Notes: generated from the sequence alone by a model not told the origin. DNA of 64,000 bases from Rhodoferax ferrireducens (GCF_003347515.1 NZ_QEII01000290.1:62001-126000), one strand, 5' to 3'; numbered from the stretch's first letter, positions 1-8,757 are shown. Numbers and translations: made by a program.

Positions 1-1
1 G

Positions 2-1747
2 GAAATCGCCGACGCCTGCGTGGCGCTGATCAAGAGCCCGAAGCTCACGCATGACGAGTTGTTGGCCATTATTCCGGGCCCCGACTATCCGGGTGGCGGC
101 CAGATCACCAGCACGGCCAGTGACATTGCCGACGTCTACCGCACCGGGCGGGGCTCGCTCAAGGTGCGTGCCCGTTGGAAAATTGAGGAACTGGCGCGCG
201 GCCAATGGCAGCTGGTCGTCACCGAATTGCCGCCCGGCGTCAGCACCCAGCGCGTGCTGGAGGAAATTGAAGAGCTGACCAATCCCAAGATCAAGGCCGG
301 AAAAAAAGCGCTGTCTCTGGAGCAGACCCAGCTCAAGGCGACCGTGTTGTCGGTGCTCGATGTGGTGCGAGACGAGTCCAGCAAGGACGCCGCCGTGCGC
401 CTTGTGTGCGAGCCCAAGACCAGTCGCATTCAGCAGCAGGAACTCATTACCACCTTGCTGGCGCATACCAGCCTGGAAACCTCGTCCCCGATCAACCTGA
501 CCATGGTGGGGCTGGACGGCCGACCCACGCAGAAGTCCTTGCGCCAGATGCTGACTGAGTGGATTGAGTTCCGCCAGATCACGGTGGAGCGCCGCTCCAA
601 GCATCGTCTGGGCAAGGTGCTGGACCGCATCCACATCCTGGAAGGGCGGCAGCTGGTGCTGCTTAATATTGACGAAGTGATCGCCATCATTCGCCAGTCC
701 GATGACCCCAAGGTGGCGCTGATGGCGCGCTTCAAGCTGTCCGAGCGGCAGGCCGAAGACATTCTTGACATCCGCCTGCGCCAGTTGGCCCGGCTGGAAG
801 CGATCAAGATCGAGCAGGAACTGGCAAGCTTGCGCACCGAGAAAAAAGGGTTGGAAGACATTTTGTCCAATCCGTCCGCGCTGCGCCGCTTGATGATCAA
901 GGAAATCGAGGCCGATGCCAAGACTTTTGCCGACCCGCGCCGCACCCTGATTCAGGCCGAGAAAAAAGCCGTGCTGGAGATCAAGGTGGTGGACGAGCCC
1001 GTGACCGTGGTGGTTAGCGACAAAGGCTGGGTGCGCGCCCAAAAAGGGCACGGACACGAGCCGGCGAGTTTCGCCTTCAAGGCCGGTGACGGCTTGTACG
1101 GCACGTTCGAGTGCCGCACGGTGGACATGCTCCTGGCGTTTGGCAATAACGGACGGGTCTATTCCGTCGCCGTCGCGATGTTGCCTGGTGCCCGGGGGGA
1201 CGGCCAACCGATGACCTCCTTGCTGGAACTCGAAGCCGGCACCCAGTTGTCGTATTACTTTGCCGGCCCGGCCAGCGCCACGCTGCTGCTCAGCAGCTCG
1301 GGCGGCTACGGTTTTATCGCCTCGGTGGAGAACATGACATCCCGGCTCAAGGCCGGCAAAGCCTTTGTCAGCTGTAATGAGGGCGAAGTCTTGTGCCGGC
1401 CCTCGCCGGTGGCCGGCGGCTCGGGCGCCGTGCCGTGGCCGCCCGCCACCCATGTCGCCTGCGCTTCCACCGGCGGCCGCATTTTGACCTTCGAGGTCGG
1501 TGACCTCAAAGTCATGGGCAACGGTGGTCGCGGCCTGATGCTGATCGACCTGGAAGACAAGGATGCCTTGGCCGGCGCTGCTGCTTATACCCGTAGCGTG
1601 AAAATTGCAGGCATCGGCCGCGGCGGCAAACTACGCGAGGAAACGCTGGAAATCCGCAGCCTCAACAACGCCCGGGCGGTGCGCGGACGCAAAGGCAAGG
1701 TGGCGGATTTGGGCTTCAAGCCGGCCTCGGTCATGCGCGTCGAATAG
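2..1747 (+). CDS. parC: DNA topoisomerase IV subunit A, 3' part
   Basis: The reading frame is open from base 2, so the gene starts upstream of the window and lacks its N-terminal region with the catalytic tyrosine. ParC pairs with ParE to decatenate daughter chromosomes. The visible part begins in the breakage-reunion core (PGPDYPGGGQI), passes through the long coiled-coil tower (roughly residues 170-300 of the visible part), and ends in a beta-pinwheel C-terminal domain with degenerate blades rich in G-R-V/G-R-G-G-K turns. I see no GyrA-box of the QRRGGKG type, which favours ParC over GyrA. The ORF ends 25 bp before a hydrolase gene. Partial only because of the window edge. Confidence 0.93.
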   Translation, partial: EIADACVALIKSPKLTHDELLAIIPGPDYPGGGQITSTASDIADVYRTGRGSLKVRARWKIEELARGQWQLVVTELPPGVSTQRVLEEIEELTNPKIKAGKKALSLEQTQLKATVLSVLDVVRDESSKDAAVRLVCEPKTSRIQQQELITTLLAHTSLETSSPINLTMVGLDGRPTQKSLRQMLTEWIEFRQITVERRSKHRLGKVLDRIHILEGRQLVLLNIDEVIAIIRQSDDPKVALMARFKLSERQAEDILDIRLRQLARLEAIKIEQELASLRTEKKGLEDILSNPSALRRLMIKEIEADAKTFADPRRTLIQAEKKAVLEIKVVDEPVTVVVSDKGWVRAQKGHGHEPASFAFKAGDGLYGTFECRTVDMLLAFGNNGRVYSVAVAMLPGARGDGQPMTSLLELEAGTQLSYYFAGPASATLLLSSSGGYGFIASVENMTSRLKAGKAFVSCNEGEVLCRPSPVAGGSGAVPWPPATHVACASTGGRILTFEVGDLKVMGNGGRGLMLIDLEDKDALAGAAAYTRSVKIAGIGRGGKLREETLEIRSLNNARAVRGRKGKVADLGFKPASVMRVE

Positions 1748-1772
1748 TCTGAATCTGCTTGAAAGGTCTGAT

Positions 1773-2483
1773 ATGAAACCCACCCTCATGCTCCTGTCCG
1801 GTCTGATGTGCGACGCCGCCGTATGGGCGCCCCAGTGCGCGGCGCTGCAGGCCCAGGCGCAGTGCCTCGTGCCGGACTACGGCCTGCGCGACTCGCTCAC
1901 CGCCATGGCGCAGCAGGTGCTGGCCGAGGCGCCGACCGAGCGCTTCAGCCTGGCCGGCCACTCCATGGGCGGGCGCGTGGCGCTGGAGGTGTGGCGCCTG
2001 GCGCCGCAGCGCGTGGCGCGTCTGGCGCTGCTGGACACCGGCGCGCAGCCGCTGCCCGGTGGCGCCGCCGGCGAGCGCGAACGTGACGGCCGCATGGCCT
2101 TGCTGTCGCAGGCACGCCGGCAGGGCATGCGCACCATGGGCAGCCAGTGGGCGCGCGGCATGGTTCACCCCGCCGAGCGCGATACACCCATGTTTGAATC
2201 CATCCTCGACATGCTGGAGCGCAGCAGCCCCGAGCAGTTTGTCGCGCAGATCAACGCACTGCTCAACCGGCCCGATGCCAGTCCGCTGCTGCCCAGCATC
2301 ACCTGCCCGACTCTGCTGTTGTGCGGCCGCGAAGACAGCTGGAGCCCGCCGGCCCAGCACGAAAAAATGCGCGATGCAATTCCGAACGCCGAGCTGTGCA
2401 TCATCGAGCGGTGCGGCCACATGAGCAGTGTGGAGCAGCCGCAAGCGGTGAATGCGGCGCTGGCGGCGTGGTTGGGCACTTGA
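1773..2483 (+). CDS. alpha/beta-fold hydrolase
   Basis: A 236-residue protein of the alpha/beta hydrolase superfamily, about the normal size for a single-domain member. The nucleophile elbow G-H-S-M-G-G sits near residue 67, and a late C-G-H-M segment near residue 215 should supply the catalytic histidine; an Asp in the G-R-E-D-S-W stretch is a candidate third member of the triad. There is no signal peptide, so it is probably cytoplasmic. The ATG at 1773 (MKPTLMLLSG) was chosen because the frame extends upstream into parC, while homologous proteins begin right before the first beta strand. It probably shares the parC transcript. The substrate cannot be told from sequence. Confidence 0.85.
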   Translation: MKPTLMLLSGLMCDAAVWAPQCAALQAQAQCLVPDYGLRDSLTAMAQQVLAEAPTERFSLAGHSMGGRVALEVWRLAPQRVARLALLDTGAQPLPGGAAGERERDGRMALLSQARRQGMRTMGSQWARGMVHPAERDTPMFESILDMLERSSPEQFVAQINALLNRPDASPLLPSITCPTLLLCGREDSWSPPAQHEKMRDAIPNAELCIIERCGHMSSVEQPQAVNAALAAWLGT

Positions 2484-2544
2484 ATTGACGGCCGATGCCA
2501 CCATCTCGCCGAAGTAAGTTCATTACCTTTTAAGGGCACAACGC

Positions 2545-3522
2545 ATGTTCACTGGATCAATCAAGCGGCACATCGGCAAGTGGTTGGTGGTCTCGGCATT
2601 GCTGGGCTTTGGCTTCGCCATGGCGCAGTCCGAACCGACGCTGAAGCAGGTGTATGCGGAAGCCCAGGCCGGGCGCCTGGAGCAGGCCCAGGTGATGATG
2701 CAGCAGGTGCTGGTGGCCCATCCGGGCAGTGCTAAAGCGCATTTTGTGCAGGCTGAATTGTCCGCACGCCAGGGCAAGATGAGCCACGCGCGTGAAGCGT
2801 TGGCCTCGGCGGAAAAGCTGGCCCCGGGTCTGGCTTTCGCCAAGCCCGAAGCAGTGCAGGCGCTGCGCACGCAGCTCGCCGCCAAGAACAGTGCGCCGGC
2901 CAACAATGGCTCCAACAGCAACTCATCCAGCCGGGCGCCTGCCACAGTCGCACCCGCTGCCTATTCAGCACCGGCCGCGCCAGCTTCGTCGTTCCCGTGG
3001 GGTCTGGCTCTGGCGCTGGGCGGTGGGGCGATCGCCATCGGTATTTTCCTGACACGTAAGAAAGCCGCAACGGCCGCCATGCCGCCAGCGGCCTATGCGA
3101 ATCCGGCTGCCATGCCAGGCGGCTTGAACGGCCAGCAGGGCTTTGGCATGGCTAACACCATGGGCAACAACGCCGGTGGCGGCGCTGTGGCACCTGGCTT
3201 CGGTCAGCAGCCGGGTTATGGGCAACAGCCTGCCTACGGTCAACCGGCCGGCATGGGCCTGGGCGGCAAGGTGATGGGCGGTCTGGCCACGGGCCTGGCC
3301 GTGGGCGCGGGTGTGATGGCGGCGCAAGCCATTGGCAAAAGCCTGATGGGCCATGACACGCCCCCGGCGCAGAAGTCTGACACCGCAGCCAACAACGGCG
3401 TCGAGCCTTTGGCCAGCAACAACGATCTGGGTGGCCAGAACTTTGGCGTCAACGACACAAGCTCGTGGGACGACGGCGACGCCCTGGCCAGCAGTGGCGA
3501 CGGCGGCGACTGGGACAGTTAA
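2545..3522 (+). CDS. TPR-containing membrane protein with Gly/Ala/Gln-rich tail
   Basis: A 325-residue protein of unknown function. It has an N-terminal signal-like segment (about residues 9-28, ending AMA-Q), two TPR-like helical hairpins (about 30-110), a low-complexity Asn/Ser/Ala/Pro linker, one strong transmembrane helix (about 150-170, followed by TRKK), then a Met/Gly/Gln/Tyr-rich region with repeats of the G-Q-Q-P-G/A-Y type and an Asp/Gly-rich C-terminus. The topology suggests a periplasmic TPR domain anchored in the inner membrane. An aaggg Shine-Dalgarno-like stretch lies 9-13 bp before the ATG. TPR domains usually bind partner proteins; no partner is visible here. Confidence 0.7.
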   Translation: MFTGSIKRHIGKWLVVSALLGFGFAMAQSEPTLKQVYAEAQAGRLEQAQVMMQQVLVAHPGSAKAHFVQAELSARQGKMSHAREALASAEKLAPGLAFAKPEAVQALRTQLAAKNSAPANNGSNSNSSSRAPATVAPAAYSAPAAPASSFPWGLALALGGGAIAIGIFLTRKKAATAAMPPAAYANPAAMPGGLNGQQGFGMANTMGNNAGGGAVAPGFGQQPGYGQQPAYGQPAGMGLGGKVMGGLATGLAVGAGVMAAQAIGKSLMGHDTPPAQKSDTAANNGVEPLASNNDLGGQNFGVNDTSSWDDGDALASSGDGGDWDS

Positions 3523-3644
3523 CTCCATTTCTAAATCATCCGTGTCGTTGTTGCTTCGCCTTGTCATGCTACAGCACTGCCTGCGGCTTCGCGCCTAGAC
3601 ACGAATGATTTGGAAACGAAATAAGCCCATGCCGCGGCCGCTCT

Positions 3645-3670
3645 GAAATAAACCGAAACAAACCGATACC
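3645..3670 (+). promoter_or_regulatory. three 10-bp direct repeats upstream of spy-like gene (possible response-regulator box)
   Basis: GAAATAAACC, GAAACAAACC and GATACC follow one another head to tail with an exact 10-bp period, 79 bp before the spy-like ATG. OmpR-family regulators bind tandem half-sites with 10-bp periodicity (the CpxR box is GTAAA-N5-GTAAA), and such a regulator is encoded just downstream. Function is inferred from arrangement only. Confidence 0.4.
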
Positions 3671-3748
3671 GCGCAGAGAGGACGCCGCCCACGCCCGCAG
3701 GCACCATGACTTCATGTTCAACCCCTTCTTGAAAAAGGAAACACTGTC

Positions 3749-4222
3749 ATGAAACCCTGGATCAAACGCACCCTGTTCGGCCTGTTCGGCGCCTCCATCC
3801 TCGTCGGCGGTCTTACCGCCTGCGGTCACCGCCCCCATGGCTTTGGGGACACGATGAGCACCGAAGAGGCGGCCGAATTCCGAGGCAAGATGGTCGACCG
3901 CGTGGCGGGCAAGCTGGACCTGAACGCCGACCAGAAGCAGCGCCTCACCGTATTGGCCGACAAGCTGCGCGAGCAGCGTATGGCCCTGATGGGCCAGAGC
4001 CTGGACCCGCGTGCTGAAATGAAGGCACTGGTGGCTGGCGACAAGTTTGACAAGTCCCGCGCGCAGGCCCTGATCATGGAAAAGACCACGGCCCTGCAAA
4101 GCAAAAGCCCCGAAGTCATCGCCGCCCTGGCTGATTTCTACGACAGCCTGAACCCGACCCAGCAGCAAAAAGTGCGCGACTTCATGGAGCATCGCCGCGG
4201 GCACTGGTTCCGCCGCGGTTGA
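3749..4222 (+). CDS. Spy/CpxP-like periplasmic protein, predicted lipoprotein
   Basis: A 157-residue protein with a basic N-terminus, a hydrophobic stretch (about residues 8-23) and a lipobox-like L-T-A-C, so it is probably a lipid-anchored periplasmic protein. The mature part is helical and carries the two features of the Spy/CpxP (LTXXQ) family: L-N-A-D-Q-K-Q near residue 65 and L-N-P-T-Q-Q-Q near residue 140. Members act as ATP-independent chaperones or as inhibitors of CpxA-type sensor kinases. The next true genes are an OmpR-type regulator and a sensor kinase, so this looks like a Cpx-like envelope-stress module. The start has a GGAAAC-type site just upstream. Lipidation is unusual for Spy, which is normally soluble. 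Confidence 0.8.
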   Translation: MKPWIKRTLFGLFGASILVGGLTACGHRPHGFGDTMSTEEAAEFRGKMVDRVAGKLDLNADQKQRLTVLADKLREQRMALMGQSLDPRAEMKALVAGDKFDKSRAQALIMEKTTALQSKSPEVIAALADFYDSLNPTQQQKVRDFMEHRRGHWFRRG

Positions 4223-4228
4223 AGCACC

Positions 4229-4537
4229 ATGCCTGCGCTCACTTTGCGCGAGTTCGCAGCGCCCGTGCGTGCTCACGGCTCGGCCTTGCTGGCAGGCTGT
4301 GACGACCCCCATGCCGAGCTGCTGGCGCTGGTGTGGGGTCCGAGGTTTGACCGCCAGCACGCCCACGGCCTGCTGGCCCACCAAGGCCCGGCAGCGCTGG
4401 ACGTGCTGCAGACGGTGATGGATGCGGCGGACCGGTATGACCACCTCCCGGGCGAGCAGCAACACCGCGTGCGCCGCCTTATCTTGCGCCACCGTGCAGA
4501 GGTGACAATTCCGCATGACCCGCATTCTGCTGATTGA
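4229..4537 (+). CDS. degenerate Spy/CpxP-like paralogue without signal peptide
   Basis: A 102-residue ORF six bases after the Spy-like gene. Its middle and end align with the neighbour: HAELLALVWGPRFD matches RAEMKALVAGDKFD, a conserved-pattern stretch V-M-D-A-A-D-R-Y-D matches V-I-A-A-L-A-D-F-Y-D, and E-Q-Q-H-R-V-R-R-L matches T-Q-Q-Q-K-V-R-D-F. It lacks the secretion signal and the first LTXXQ-like helix. Its end overlaps the response-regulator start by 23 bp. It could be a cytoplasmic, coupled small protein or a decaying duplicate; I cannot decide. The alignment was done by eye. Confidence 0.5.
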   Translation: MPALTLREFAAPVRAHGSALLAGCDDPHAELLALVWGPRFDRQHAHGLLAHQGPAALDVLQTVMDAADRYDHLPGEQQHRVRRLILRHRAEVTIPHDPHSAD

Positions 4538-5195
4538 CGACGACGCCCAACTGGGGCCACCCTTGGCGGCTTACTTCCAGCGCTTTGACCTGAGCCTGGT
4601 GAGCGCCCTGCGCCCCAGCGCCGGACTGGCCTTGTTGCGCGCCGGCGGCTTCGACGCCGCCATCCTGGACGTGATGTTGCCCGAGATGGACGGTTTCGAG
4701 CTCTGCCGCACCATCCGCAAAGAGAGCGACATCCCCCTCATCATGCTCACCGCTCGCGGCGAGGTGATGGACCGTGTGGTCGGGCTGGAGCTGGGTGCCG
4801 ACGACTACGTGCCCAAACCCTTTGAGCCGCGCGAACTGGTGGCACGGCTGCAAACTGTGCTGCGCCGCCGCGCCGTGACTGCGCCCGCGACTTCCAAACT
4901 GGTGTTTGATGGTCTGGTCATCGACCCCGTCACCCGCAGCGTGCAGCGCCAGGGTCAAACCCTGGACATGACCAGCACCGAGTTTGATCTGCTGTTTCTG
5001 CTGGCGCGTGAGCCCGGCAAGGTGTTCAGCCGTGACGACATCCTCAACCACCTGCGCGGCCACGAGGCCGAGCTCTACACCCGCGCGGTGGACATTGTGG
5101 TGAGCCGCCTGCGCAAAAAGCTGGAGCCGCTGGACTGCATCAAGACCCTGCGCAACGCTGGCTACTCGCTCGCCCTGGGGCGCGTTCCGTCATGA
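4515..5195 (+). CDS. OmpR-family response regulator, CpxR-like
   Basis: A 226-residue two-component regulator. The receiver domain (1-115) has the acidic pocket D-D-D at 9-11, the phospho-acceptor Asp in I-L-D-V-M-L-P near residue 52, the T of M-L-T-A and the K of V-P-K-P-F. A winged-helix DNA-binding domain (about 130-223) ends with the typical V-D-I-V-V-S-R-L-R-K-K-L recognition helix. It overlaps the kinase gene by ATGA, so the two are translationally coupled. The Spy-like gene upstream is the natural target, which argues for a Cpx-like role. Confidence 0.88.
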   Translation: MTRILLIDDDAQLGPPLAAYFQRFDLSLVSALRPSAGLALLRAGGFDAAILDVMLPEMDGFELCRTIRKESDIPLIMLTARGEVMDRVVGLELGADDYVPKPFEPRELVARLQTVLRRRAVTAPATSKLVFDGLVIDPVTRSVQRQGQTLDMTSTEFDLLFLLAREPGKVFSRDDILNHLRGHEAELYTRAVDIVVSRLRKKLEPLDCIKTLRNAGYSLALGRVPS

Positions 5196-6598
5196 GCACA
5201 GCGCCAAAACCTGCGCGCCGCCCCTGGCACCGGCGTGCCCGCCACGCGCTGGGCCACTCGTTGCGCGTGCGCCTGATCGGGCTGTTTTTGTTGCTGGCCC
5301 TGGCCATGGCCGGCACCTTTTTGTTCGGCATGCAATACGCCTTTTCGCTCGGCTGGCGCGACGCCGCCCGTCCGCTCGTGGCCGACTATGTGGACCGCCT
5401 GGCCGCCGACATCGGCAGCCCACCCAGCATCGAGCGTGCGACCGCGCTGACGCAGCGTCTACCGGTGACCGTGCGCATCAGCGGCCCGCAAGTCAACTGG
5501 CGCAGCCACCCCGAAGCCCCGGACACCCCCCGCCGCTGGGGCCGTGAGCGCTGGCAAAGCGACTGGACCGAAGACGACTGGCGCCGTCAAGAACCGCGCC
5601 TGCTGGAGCGCAGCACCGCAGACGGCCACCGCATCCAGTTCGGTGTCAACCGGCAGATCTGGCACAACCGGCCGCGCGTGGTTGGTTGGTACACCCTGGC
5701 AGCACTGCTGATGCTGACCGCTTTGGCCTACGCCCGCGTGCGCCGCCTGCTGCGCCCGTTGGACGACATACGCGCCGGGGCCTTGCGTTTTGGCCAAGGC
5801 GACTTCGCCCAACCCATCCCCGTGCATAAGCCGAACGGCCCCGATCAACTGGGCGAGCTGGCCGCCACCATCAACACCATGGGCGGTGACATCCACCAGA
5901 TGCTGGAAGCCAAGCGCGCGCTGCTGCTGGCCATCAGCCACGAGCTGCGCAGCCCGCTCACCCGCGCCCGCCTGAACACCGAGCTGCTGCCTGAGACCCC
6001 GGACGTACAAGCCAGCCGCGAAGCCCTGCTGCGCGATCTGGGTCTGATGCGCGACCTGATCATTGACCTGCTGGAGAGCGAACGCCTCGCCAGCCCCCAC
6101 GCCGCCCTGCAGCGCGAAGCCACCGACCTCGCCGCCCTGGTGGACGACGTGGTGAGCGGCCTGCCCGGCGCACCCGCCGTGCAACAACACATCGCGACGG
6201 GTTTGCCCACGCTGGCGCTGGATCGCACGCGCATGCGCCTGCTGCTGCGCAACCTGCTGGACAACGCCTTGCGCCACAGCGATGGCGCGCCACAGCCACC
6301 ATCGATTGATGTTCAGGTTGACAAACCAGGCAACGGGCAGGACCAGGAGCCAGGCCAAGGGCCCGGCGTGCGCATCACCGTGCGCGACCATGGCCCCGGC
6401 GTTCCAGAAGATCAACTGCCGCATCTGGCCCAGCCCTTTTATCGGCCTGACGCGGCCCGCTCCCGCGCGGAAGGCGGTGTCGGTCTGGGGCTGTACTTGT
6501 GCAAGCTGGTGGCGCAGGCACATGGTGGAACTTTCAGCGTGCGTAACGCGCAGCCGGGGCTGGAGGTCAGCGTCACGCTGCCGGGCACGGCGGTGTAG
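5192..6598 (+). CDS. sensor histidine kinase, CpxA-like
   Basis: A 468-residue inner-membrane kinase. It has a first transmembrane helix (about 27-52), a short periplasmic region of about 100 residues rich in Trp and Arg, a second membrane helix (about 167-185), a HAMP linker, a HisKA domain with A-I-S-H-E-L-R-S-P-L-T-R around residue 250, and a HATPase domain with N-L-L-D-N-A-L-R-H (N box), D-H-G-P-G-V (G1) and G-V-G-L-G-L-Y (G2). The R-S-P-L-T-R dimerisation motif and short sensor domain fit the CpxA/RstB group. It is the last gene of the stress operon. The inducing signal is unknown but the Spy-like lipoprotein may feed back on it. Confidence 0.87.
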   Translation: MSTAPKPARRPWHRRARHALGHSLRVRLIGLFLLLALAMAGTFLFGMQYAFSLGWRDAARPLVADYVDRLAADIGSPPSIERATALTQRLPVTVRISGPQVNWRSHPEAPDTPRRWGRERWQSDWTEDDWRRQEPRLLERSTADGHRIQFGVNRQIWHNRPRVVGWYTLAALLMLTALAYARVRRLLRPLDDIRAGALRFGQGDFAQPIPVHKPNGPDQLGELAATINTMGGDIHQMLEAKRALLLAISHELRSPLTRARLNTELLPETPDVQASREALLRDLGLMRDLIIDLLESERLASPHAALQREATDLAALVDDVVSGLPGAPAVQQHIATGLPTLALDRTRMRLLLRNLLDNALRHSDGAPQPPSIDVQVDKPGNGQDQEPGQGPGVRITVRDHGPGVPEDQLPHLAQPFYRPDAARSRAEGGVGLGLYLCKLVAQAHGGTFSVRNAQPGLEVSVTLPGTAV

Positions 6599-6616
6599 GC
6601 GTTCACAATCACGGGC

Positions 6617-6967
6617 ATGAACAACGATCTTCAATCCCTCACCCAATCGCTGCGCGACTTCGCCAAAGCGCGTGACTGGGAGCAGTTTCATTCGCCCAAA
6701 AACCTCGCTTCGGCCCTGAGTGTCGAGGTGGCGGAGTTGCTGGAACACTTCCAGTGGCTGACCGAGGAACAAAGCCGAAATCTCTCCGAACCGAAACAGG
6801 CCGAAGTGGCCGCCGAGGCAGCCGATGTTTTGCTCTATCTGCTGCAGCTCTGCGACAAGCTGAACATTGACCTGATGGCGGCGGCGCGCAGCAAGCTGAT
6901 CGTGAATGGTGAAAAGTATCCGGTTGATAGTTCGCGTGGTTCCAGCAAGAAGTACACGGATATCTGA
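6617..6967 (+). CDS. MazG-like nucleotide pyrophosphohydrolase
   Basis: A 116-residue protein matching the MazG-like/dCTP pyrophosphatase group (all-alpha NTP-PPase superfamily). The metal-binding pattern is visible: E-V-A-E-L-L-E-H-F-Q-W near residues 36-46 (EXXE type) and E-A-A-D-V-L-L-Y near 70-77 (EXXD type). Family members hydrolyse non-canonical or excess NTPs to NMP and pyrophosphate. It begins 18 bp after the kinase stop, so it may share that transcript, although its function is separate. Length is normal for single-domain members. Confidence 0.88.
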   Translation: MNNDLQSLTQSLRDFAKARDWEQFHSPKNLASALSVEVAELLEHFQWLTEEQSRNLSEPKQAEVAAEAADVLLYLLQLCDKLNIDLMAAARSKLIVNGEKYPVDSSRGSSKKYTDI

Positions 6968-7016
6968 GAACCGCAGTGGAACGTCGTCAACCTGTCGGTA
7001 GCCGCGTCACTGTAAA

Positions 7017-7076
7017 TTGCTATTAGAAAAATAGCTGCTTGCGCAATGAATACGAGAGCTAGAGGCCAGTTTCGCT
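7017..7076 (+). repeat. dispersed Comamonadaceae-type repeat, copy 1
   Basis: The copy contains the 17-bp dyad GCTATTAGAAAAATAGC, then TGCTTGCGCA, then GAGAGCTAGAGGCC and a T-rich end. The order and spacing match seven other copies in this window. It lies between the MazG-like gene and the broken hsdR. Confidence 0.8.
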
Positions 7077-7131
7077 TGAAATTCTTGACTGTCTGACCCA
7101 GGCCCTAGAATTGCGGCCAACGGGAGAAGGC

Positions 7132-8403
7132 ATGACGCCAGAGCAAAAAGCCAGAGTCAGCATTGATGAACTACTAAAACAAGCCGGTTGGCACGTCTGC
7201 AGCATGGCGGACGCCAACATCCACGCCGCCCGTGGCGTTGCACTGCGTGAATTCCCGCTCAACACCGGTTACGGCTTTGCCGACTACCTGCTGTATATCG
7301 ACGGCAAAGCCGCAGGCGTGATCGAGGCCAAGAAAGAGGGCGCTACGCTGACCGGCGTGGAGGTCCAATCCGCCCGCTACGCCCAAGGCCTGCCCGCCAC
7401 GCTGCCCGCCTGGCGGCGGCCCTTGCCGTTCAGCTACGAATCCACCGGCATCGAGACCCACTTCACCCAGGGGCTGGACCCGCAACCCCGCGCCCGCAGT
7501 GTGTTCGCCTTTCACCGGCCTGAAACGTTGGCAGCGTGGTTGAAAGACCTGCCCGGAAAAGTTGGGGAGAAGGGCTGGGAATCCTCCGCGGCCGTGCACA
7601 CCGGCCTTGCCAGCCCCGGCACCGCCAGCGAAGCCAACCCTGGCTTCGCGGCGACCGCCGCGCCGGCCTCCAGTGCCGCCACCTTCCTGGCCCGCCTGCA
7701 AACCATGCCGCCGCTGATCGAAGACGGCCTGTGGCCCGCCCAGAAAATCGCCGTCCGCAACCTTGAGGCCTCGCTCAAAGCCAACAAGCCCCGTGCCCTG
7801 ATCCAGATGGCCACCGGCAGCGGCAAGACCTTCACCAGCATCAGCTTCATTTACCGCCTCATCAAGTTCGCCGGGGCCAAGCGCGTGCTGTTTCTGGTTG
7901 ACCGGGGCAACCTGGGGCGCCAAACCAAAAAAGAGTTTGACCAATACACCTCGCCCTACAACAACTACAAGTTTGGCGAGGAATACATCGTCCAGCACCT
8001 CACCAGCAACCAGCTCGACACGACAGCCCGCGTCACTATCTGCACCATCCAGCGCCTGTTCAGCATGCTCAAGGGCAGGGAGCTGGCGCCCGAGGACGAT
8101 GAGCAAAGCGTCGATGGCCTGGAGAATGTCACGGGTGGGCTATTCGCAAAACCCGAGCCCATTGGCTACAACCCCAGCTTCCCCATCGAGACCTTCGACA
8201 TCATCGTCACGGATGAGGCGCACCGCAGCATCTACAACCTGTGGCGCCAGGTGCTGGAATACTTTGACGCCTACCTCATCGGCCTCACCGCCACGCCCAG
8301 CAAACAGACCTTTGGCTTTTTCAACCAAAACCTGGTCATGGAATACGGCCAACTTCAAGCCGCGACCGGTAGAAGGCGCACCTGCCACTGCCAAAGACGT
8401 TAA
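7132..8403 (+). pseudogene. hsdR: truncated type I restriction subunit HsdR (5' fragment)
   Basis: The ATG at 7132 follows a strong GGGAGAAGG ribosome site. The 423-residue product starts as a normal HsdR: a PD-(D/E)xK-type nuclease region (D-Y-L-L-Y-I-D then V-I-E-A-K-K near residues 52-70), an SF2 helicase domain with Walker A A-T-G-S-G-K-T (about 227-233), V-D-R-G-N-L, T-D-E-A-H-R and L-T-A-T-P-S. Homology stops right after N-L-V-M-E-Y near 8347; the last 15-17 residues are unrelated and end at a stop at 8401. The second RecA lobe and the C-terminal part that docks on the methylase are missing, well over half of a usual R subunit. It cannot be a working translocase. Confidence 0.85.
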
Positions 8404-8701
8404 GCCACTTTCTTTGCTGTTGGATGGGCAGCAGCGCATGACTTCGCTGTATCAGGTCACCATGCGGGGCAAAGTGGTTGAAACAGTCACGCCCAAGAAA
8501 AAGAAGGTCAAGCGCTGGTTCTACATTGATATTCGCAAGGCACTGGATCCATCAGTGGACCGCGAGGAGGCGACCCTACCGGCGATTCGCAACACCTACG
8601 CCCACGGCAGCTCCATGCTGCATTCCACAGTGCTGGGCACTTTTGAGATCGTGACGGACTTGGTGAATCAGTTATATCCGGCGGGTTCACTATCCAAATA
8701 G
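8363..8701 (+). pseudogene. DUF262 (GmrSD-type) fragment with HEPN-like tail
   Basis: From about 8363, in a different frame from hsdR, the sequence encodes a fragment with L-L-L-D-G-Q-Q-R-M-T-S-L-Y, the signature of the DUF262/GmrS ParB-like nuclease domain of type IV restriction proteins, followed by V-D-R-E-E-A, also typical of that family. From 8585 the same frame continues as I-R-N-T-Y-A-H-G plus a helical end, which fits the RX4H motif of a HEPN domain C-terminus. The stop codon TAG at 8699 lies inside a copy of the dispersed repeat. It has no start of its own and looks like the result of deletions joining three defence genes. The HEPN assignment rests on a short motif. Confidence 0.6.
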
Positions 8702-8743
8702 AAGCTGCTTGCGCACATTCCGCCTGAGCTAGAGGCTGATTTG
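8690..8743 (+). repeat. dispersed repeat, copy 2
   Basis: CTATCCAAATAGAAGCTGCTTGCGCA-type start with GAGCTAGAGGC downstream. The left dyad is less regular than in other copies. It supplies the TAG stop of the DUF262/HEPN fragment. Confidence 0.72.
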
Positions 8744-8757
8744 TTACATTAAATATC

